Positions 59,988 to 64,000 of a DNA stretch of 64,000 nucleotides are shown one piece after another (within the stretch, counting starts at the first letter, position 1; each line of letters begins with the position of its first letter). Origin of the DNA: Haloarcula amylovorans (lineage in GTDB: Archaea; Halobacteriota; Halobacteria; Halobacteriales; Haloarculaceae). The stretch is taken from positions 1,240,001 to 1,304,000 of the forward strand of contig NZ_SRIF01000001.1 in the NCBI RefSeq assembly GCF_004681185.1. The letters are read 5' to 3'. The notes under the pieces were generated by a model. That model searched no databases, was not told the DNA's origin, and saw only the letters and a list, made by a program, of their open reading frames with translations. Made by a program: the position numbers and the translations under genes.

Positions 59988-60647
59988 CTAGCTGGTTCGC
60001 TGTCCGAGCCATCCCTCGACGTGACCGACGACGTCCGTGAGGTGGGCGGTGCCCCAGATAGCGACGACGACGGCCCCGACGGTGTCGAAGACGAGGTCGA
60101 GCATCGTATCGCGCAGACCATACTGCGTCAGGACGGCCGAATTGCCGGTTGATTCGGCGACGAGGCCGATAGTGAACTCGATGACCTCCCAGAGCACGCC
60201 GAAGGCGAGTACGAACAGGAGAATGAACACGAACGTGAACCGAGGCGGGAGGTATATCTCCTCGGAGTGGCGATCGAGCGCGCGAACGGTGGTGTAGCCG
60301 ACGGCGGCGACCAGCGACGAGGAGAGCGCGTGGGTGAGGTGGTCCCACCCCGGGACGCTGGCGTAGAAGTTCGTCGCGGACCACGGGATGCCGATGACGC
60401 CGACCGCGTGAAGGAAGACGGCCGACGTTATCCACAGCGTCAGCGCGGGGTCGAGCGTGATACCGTAGTCGCGCTCCAACAGCGGCGGAATCTGCGTCAC
60501 CGCGAGACCGAGCGCCGTGTTGACGATGATACCCGTGTTCCCAGTCCAGACGCCGATTCCGAAGATGACGATCATCGAGAGTGTCATCCCTCGCGAGGCC
60601 TGTCGCTGGCGGCGGTCGCTGATGCCGAGGTAATCTCGAATCCTCAT
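59988..60647 (-). CDS. DUF2238 (YjdF)-like membrane protein
   Basis: This 219-residue protein starts MRIRDYLGISDRRQRQ and has about six membrane helices. The family motifs GWDHLTHALSSSLVA, FGVLWEVIEFTIG and RDTMLDLVFDTVGAVVVAIWG, with D-H, E and D-D residues facing one side, resemble YjdF/DUF2238 membrane proteins, possibly a membrane hydrolase-like site. The start overlaps the stop of the gene upstream by 4 bp (ATGA), so the two form an operon. Confidence 0.78.
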   Translation of the reverse strand: MRIRDYLGISDRRQRQASRGMTLSMIVIFGIGVWTGNTGIIVNTALGLAVTQIPPLLERDYGITLDPALTLWITSAVFLHAVGVIGIPWSATNFYASVPGWDHLTHALSSSLVAAVGYTTVRALDRHSEEIYLPPRFTFVFILLFVLAFGVLWEVIEFTIGLVAESTGNSAVLTQYGLRDTMLDLVFDTVGAVVVAIWGTAHLTDVVGHVEGWLGQRTS

Positions 60648-61264
60648 AGCTCCGGTTGCACCTCCTCGGGGACCCGCGTCGTCCCAAGTTCCCGGCGCAC
60701 GTAGTACGCGAAGACGATGCCAGCGCCGACACCAGCGATGGTCGAGGCGACGAACTCCCACATCACGGCCTCCTCGATGGCGTGTTCGGTCAACGCCGGG
60801 TCGAGGAGGAACGTCGTCCCGAGCGTCTGGTCGGCGACCCAGCGGACGACGGCCCAAACGCCGGCGGTTGCCATCGTCGTCACGGCGACGAAGACGACGG
60901 CGAAGCGAGGCGTCATCCGAACCGGCGTGAAGACGTGGAGTTCGACGGCGACGATGAGCGCGATGGCCGCCACCGAGAGGTAGGTGGCGAGGTTCCCCGT
61001 GACCGAGAGCGTGGCGAACAGGCGGCCAATGACGGGAAGGGCCGCGAGTAGGAGAATCTCCCACGGAAGCATCGCGTGGCGGTTCAAGAGCAGTATGGGC
61101 GGCAACAGGGCTAACGCCGCGACGGCAGCGGCGAAGGCGGCCCAGAGTAGTTCCCCCTTCACGACGCTTCCGGCGACAACGGTCAGCAACAGCGCGACCA
61201 CCAACCACGCGAGAAGCGCGTTGGCTCGTCGGTCGCGCAACAACGCAGTCACGTCGCGATTCAT
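60644..61264 (-). CDS. Polytopic membrane protein coupled to the DUF2238-like gene
   Basis: From ATG 61264 this is 206 residues (MNRDVTALLRDRRANALLAWLVVALL) with about six membrane helices. Its distinctive segment LTEHAIEEAVMWEFVASTIAGVGAGIVFAYYVRREL carries E-E and W-E residues. The C-terminal tail ends in EEVQPEL, and the stop TGA overlaps the next start. I do not recognise the family, but the architecture and coupling suggest a partner of the DUF2238-like protein. Starts at 61270 and 61279 are also possible. Confidence 0.7.
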   Translation of the reverse strand: MNRDVTALLRDRRANALLAWLVVALLLTVVAGSVVKGELLWAAFAAAVAALALLPPILLLNRHAMLPWEILLLAALPVIGRLFATLSVTGNLATYLSVAAIALIVAVELHVFTPVRMTPRFAVVFVAVTTMATAGVWAVVRWVADQTLGTTFLLDPALTEHAIEEAVMWEFVASTIAGVGAGIVFAYYVRRELGTTRVPEEVQPEL

Positions 61265-61313
61265 GTCCATCAGGTACAAGCGGACGTGGAAAACACTATC
61301 GCCGGTATCACTA

Positions 61314-62231
61314 TCAGAGCACGCCGTAGGCCAGCGCGTAGGCCACTGCTGCGACGGTCACGGCCGCGAGGCCGGTCACGACGGTTTCGAGCCAGTCGAC
61401 GCCGTGGCTGAACGGGCGCACCGGCGCGCCGACGACGCCGATGGCGAGGACGCTGAAGACGAAGTGCGCGGACTGTTCGAGCGTCGGGGCTGGAAGCAGG
61501 AGGGCGGCGGCAGCGTAGCCAGCGCCCAGTGCGGCCCGCGGATGGACCAACGCGGGTAACTGGTAGCCCGAGAGCCGTGCGTAGGTCCAGACGGCCAGCC
61601 AGACGGTCCCGAGTTCGACGGCGAACGCCGCCAGCAGGTGCCCGGTCGGATCGGGGTGGAGCAGAATACGCTCGGCGACGAGCGTCACGTCGAACGGGTA
61701 GAGGAACGGCGGCGGGCCGCCGGTGAAGAGGTCGCCGAACGGGTGGGAGAACAGCCCCGCTACCGCGACGGCGAACAGCGGTCGGGGAGCGATGTCCAGG
61801 CGTCGGGCGGCGAACGCGCCGACCCCGACCCCAGCGACCGCGAAGACGAGGACGACGGCACCGCCGACGACGCCGCTGACGGCGGTCGCTATCGCGACGA
61901 GGAGCGTGGCGAGTGCGAGCGAGAGCGTGCGCCACTGTCGCTTTTCCGTGGCCCAGAGCGCGACGGCCAGCGCGAGGATCGCGCCCATCACCAGCGAGTG
62001 GGTCGGCCCTCGATGGACGACGTTGGCCGTCTCCCAGAACACGTCGGGACTGAGCGTCCCCACCGACTGGATGAGCAGGCCGACGGGCGCGTACACAACG
62101 TCTACGTCCGGTACGGCGGCGAAGAGGGCGGCCACTACGCCCAACTGAAGCGCGCGCTCGTGGCGCACGTCCAGCCGTCTTGCCCCAAGCGCCACGAGCG
62201 CGAACGCGAGGAGAGCGTGGCCGATAAACAT
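61314..62231 (-). CDS. YdjM-like metal-dependent membrane hydrolase
   Basis: This 305-residue polytopic protein has the YdjM/LexA-binding-related membrane hydrolase pattern. FIGHALLAFAL starts the fold, PDVDV and HRGPTHSLVMGAILAL give the histidine/aspartate cluster, and AGLFSHPFGDLFTGGPPPFLYPF holds the second His/Asp pair. The active site faces the membrane surface; the substrate is unknown. The family is common in haloarchaea. The start ATG 62231 puts the first helix at the N-terminus. Confidence 0.85.
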   Translation of the reverse strand: MFIGHALLAFALVALGARRLDVRHERALQLGVVAALFAAVPDVDVVYAPVGLLIQSVGTLSPDVFWETANVVHRGPTHSLVMGAILALAVALWATEKRQWRTLSLALATLLVAIATAVSGVVGGAVVLVFAVAGVGVGAFAARRLDIAPRPLFAVAVAGLFSHPFGDLFTGGPPPFLYPFDVTLVAERILLHPDPTGHLLAAFAVELGTVWLAVWTYARLSGYQLPALVHPRAALGAGYAAAALLLPAPTLEQSAHFVFSVLAIGVVGAPVRPFSHGVDWLETVVTGLAAVTVAAVAYALAYGVL

Positions 62232-62302
62232 ACCACCGTGTTCGTCGTCAGCGGATATAAGTATCGCGTGTCAGACGGTGGTACACTGCGTGAACCGCAG
62301 GG

Positions 62303-62836
62303 TTAGTCGTTGGCGCTCACTTTCGTCCACTGTTGTTCGATGTCGGCGTTGGCCCTGACGACGACGTCGCCGTCCACGTCGAAGCGGGTCTTGCGCAGTT
62401 CGATGGCGAGCACCTCGCCTGTCGTGTCCTTCACCGTGACTGTGTCGCCGGGGTTGAAATCCGGGTCGCGCAGGAGGTAGACGCCGGAGACGGCGTCGGC
62501 GATCATATCCGAGAGGGCATACGAGACGCCCAGCGCCAGAAAGCCCGTCGCCGTCCCGAGCGACGCCGCGACGAGAGTGAGACCGACGATGGAGAGAAAT
62601 GAGAGGCCGACGCCGAACCAGAGGAACACGAGGACGAGGCTGGCGATAAACTGGCGATACACCGGTGCTTCGCCGGGCAGCGCCCGTCGGAGAACCGCCC
62701 TGACGACAAGCATAACGAGTTTGATGCCGACGGCAGCGATGGTCAGGAAAACGAGCCCCGCGAGGACGTTCGGAAGTATCTCCCGAGCGCTGCCGAGAAG
62801 TTCTTCGAGCGCGGAAACCACGACGTTGGCTTGCAC
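62303..62836 (-). CDS. Small mechanosensitive channel (MscS-like) protein
   Basis: This 177-residue protein starts at GTG 62836. Three membrane helices lead into the MscS pore-like helix: LVAASLGTATGFLALGVSYALSDMIADAVSGVYLL, then the beta domain with FNPGDTVTVKDTTGEVLAIELRKTRF and VVVRANADIEQQWTKV. MscS channels open with membrane tension and release solutes on hypo-osmotic shock. It is short compared with E. coli MscS (286) because the cytoplasmic cage domain is largely missing. Confidence 0.88.
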   Translation of the reverse strand: MQANVVVSALEELLGSAREILPNVLAGLVFLTIAAVGIKLVMLVVRAVLRRALPGEAPVYRQFIASLVLVFLWFGVGLSFLSIVGLTLVAASLGTATGFLALGVSYALSDMIADAVSGVYLLRDPDFNPGDTVTVKDTTGEVLAIELRKTRFDVDGDVVVRANADIEQQWTKVSAND

Positions 62837-62868
62837 GCCCGGTGGTTGAACCCGTCGTCCCTAAGGGG

Positions 62869-63165
62869 CTACGGGTGGACGACGTCGTAGCCGCCGTCCT
62901 CGTGGACGCCGATGACGGCCCAGTCGTACGCTACGTCCATGCCATCGAGGCGACGGCCGAGGTTCGAAGCGTCGGCCGCCCACGTGACGAAACAGCGCAA
63001 CTCCCCTGTCTCCGGAAGTGTCTCGTAGTCTTCGACGACGGAGACGGCGACTTCTCGCCACTTGTGTTCTGCCCGGATACCGGACTCTGTGCGCGACACG
63101 GTGTACCCGATGTCGTCGAAAATCGACTGAGCTCGCTCGCCGAGGGATGTGGTAACGACCCCCAT
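62869..63165 (-). CDS. Small conserved haloarchaeal protein (DUF7116-like)
   Basis: This 98-residue soluble protein starts MGVVTTSLGERAQSIFDDIGYTV, continues with GIRAEHKWREVAVSVVE and GELRCFVTWAADASNLGRRL, and ends in a beta strand. It looks like a small alpha/beta protein with a single cysteine. The family seems restricted to haloarchaea; from memory it is DUF7116. No function is known. Its start codon lies 78 bp from the stop of the DUF5816-like gene on the same strand. Confidence 0.65.
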   Translation of the reverse strand: MGVVTTSLGERAQSIFDDIGYTVSRTESGIRAEHKWREVAVSVVEDYETLPETGELRCFVTWAADASNLGRRLDGMDVAYDWAVIGVHEDGGYDVVHP

Positions 63166-63243
63166 CTGTTATGGCCTACCAGTGGGGGTGGTATAAACGT
63201 TTACACCTGACAACACTTCTATACGTGTCGATTGCTCATCAGC

Positions 63244-63483
63244 TCACTCATGGGCCGCGTCCCACTCTTCGGCCTTTCGGAGGTTGCTGCACTCGTTACA
63301 GCGGATGCGTCCCATCGCGTCCATCGCGTTGTTGAACGTCTCGCAGTTGCCACAGAAGTACCCCCAGCGGCGCTCGCGGTCCGCCTCGACGTAGACGGTA
63401 TAGAACGGCCCTTTCGTCCCGATATCGCCGTCCTCGCGGTCCACGAAGAGCGTCTCGCCGTCCGGCCCAGTGCGTTCTTCCAT
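63244..63483 (-). CDS. DUF5816-like zinc-binding protein
   Basis: This 79-residue protein has two CxxC knuckles, GYFCGNCETFNN and RIRCNECSNLRKAEEWD, spaced as in a rubredoxin-like zinc site. The first half (GPDGETLFVDREDGDIGTKGPFYTVYVEADRERRWG) is a small beta sheet. From memory it is DUF5816. It could bind nucleic acid or another protein; no partner is evident. The start ATG at 63483 faces the metallophosphatase gene on the other strand. Confidence 0.75.
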   Translation of the reverse strand: MEERTGPDGETLFVDREDGDIGTKGPFYTVYVEADRERRWGYFCGNCETFNNAMDAMGRIRCNECSNLRKAEEWDAAHE

Positions 63484-63554
63484 ACGAATGGGTCGGGTTC
63501 GAGCGCCTAATTCACTGCGGAACCGATTTGTCGAGCGACCGCCTAGGGGGAGTA

Positions 63555-64000
63555 ATGGGTCCTCGCCTCCTCCACTACTCCGACATCGAGAGCGCCCACG
63601 ACGACCCCGACCGCATTGGGCGGTTGGCCGGGACGCTGCACTCGCTGAATGGTCCCGACGCGCTTCTCGTCGGCAGCGGCGACAACACTGCGCCGGGCGT
63701 CCTCTCGATGGTCACCGAGGGACGGCAATCGCTCGACTTCTTCGCGGCGGTCGAACCGGACTTCGAGACCTTCGGCAACCACGACTTCGACCACGGACTG
63801 AGCGCCACCCGCCACGTCGTCGAACGCTCCCCGCAGACGTGGCTGACCGCGAACGTCCGGAAGAACGGCGACCGGTTTCTCGCCGACGAGACGGAATCGT
63901 GGGCGCTGCGGGAGGTGGCCGGCACCGCCGTCGGGTTCGTCGGCGTGACCAACACCGCGACGGGGTCGGCCAACCCGTCAGCCGATCCGCTGACGTTCAC
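63555..64000 (+). CDS. 5'-nucleotidase-like metallophosphatase (3' end cut by window edge)
   Basis: The frame is open from ATG 63555 to the edge (148 codons). The start MGPRLLHYSDIESAHDDPDRIGRLAG holds the first metal motif (HYSDIE, in place of HTND-H), followed by LVGSGDNTAPGV (GD) and ETFGNHDFDHG (GNHD), typical of UshA/5'-nucleotidase calcineurin-like phosphoesterases. There is no signal peptide at the start, so the protein may be cytosolic. The C-terminal domain lies outside the window. Confidence 0.85.
   Translation, partial: MGPRLLHYSDIESAHDDPDRIGRLAGTLHSLNGPDALLVGSGDNTAPGVLSMVTEGRQSLDFFAAVEPDFETFGNHDFDHGLSATRHVVERSPQTWLTANVRKNGDRFLADETESWALREVAGTAVGFVGVTNTATGSANPSADPLTF

Noticed and set aside
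59944..60732. N-terminal extension of the methyltransferase to 60732
   Set aside because: The extra 263 residues are Arg-rich noise overlapping the DUF2238-like gene in another frame. The family N-terminus starts at the ATG at 59943.

Overview
The window is a GC-rich piece of a halophilic archaeal (class Halobacteria) chromosome. The evidence is the very acidic proteome, leaderless genes with TATA-like boxes about 25-30 bases before the start codon, twin-arginine signal sequences, and many haloarchaea-typical small proteins (amphi-Trp, dodecin, UPF0179, DUF63, TbsP). A Haloarcula-like relative is plausible, but I cannot name the genus from sequence alone. Both edges cut genes: an RqcH/NFACT gene on the left and a 5'-nucleotidase-like metallophosphatase on the right. 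There is one tRNA (Leu, anticodon CAA). I see no rRNA, CRISPR array or transposase gene.

Layout. 0-13 kb: rqcH, a renalase-like flavoprotein, an MBL hydrolase, small membrane proteins including two TatC-related ones, an EmrE-like SMR transporter, elp3, a cupin and a DHH/RecJ-like protein with altered catalytic motifs. 13-27 kb: two histidine kinases, an FMN reductase, a PhoD-like phosphatase, UspA with a P1B-4 metal ATPase, mutY, an MgtC/DUF4010 protein, an AI-2E exporter-family protein and a PadR repressor. 27-34 kb: two repeat or structured intergenic regions, a sodium:solute symporter, a NUDIX protein, and the one-carbon folate genes folD and glyA flanking a lipoprotein. 34-47 kb: a CHAT (caspase-like) protein, the glucose-linked regulator tbsP, a stand-alone YcaO enzyme, a zinc alcohol dehydrogenase, DUF63, an inositol phosphatase, tRNA-Leu, a third histidine kinase, DUF309, an aspartoacylase-like enzyme and UPF0179. 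47-55 kb: a tightly overlapping operon of two PrkA-type proteins, a DUF444 (YeaH) protein and SpoVR. 55-64 kb: a 288-bp MITE-like palindromic element, hisD, tandem paralogues with a phage-head-protease-like motif, an A-type Fe-S carrier, dodecin, an orphan DNA methyltransferase, and membrane proteins.

The strongest system-level feature is the PrkA-PrkA-DUF444-SpoVR operon, a stress-linked gene set of unknown mechanism in which both P-loop proteins are retained. Other points of interest are the paired TatC-like fragments, the orphan CHAT protein, the YcaO enzyme next to tbsP, and a repeat family at three intergenic loci. In that family a stop-codon trinucleotide recurs at 63-bp spacing, at two loci starting from the stop codon of the neighbouring gene.

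Functional calls rest on reading motifs in the translated sequence. No database search was possible, so DUF numbers and fine family assignments are from memory.
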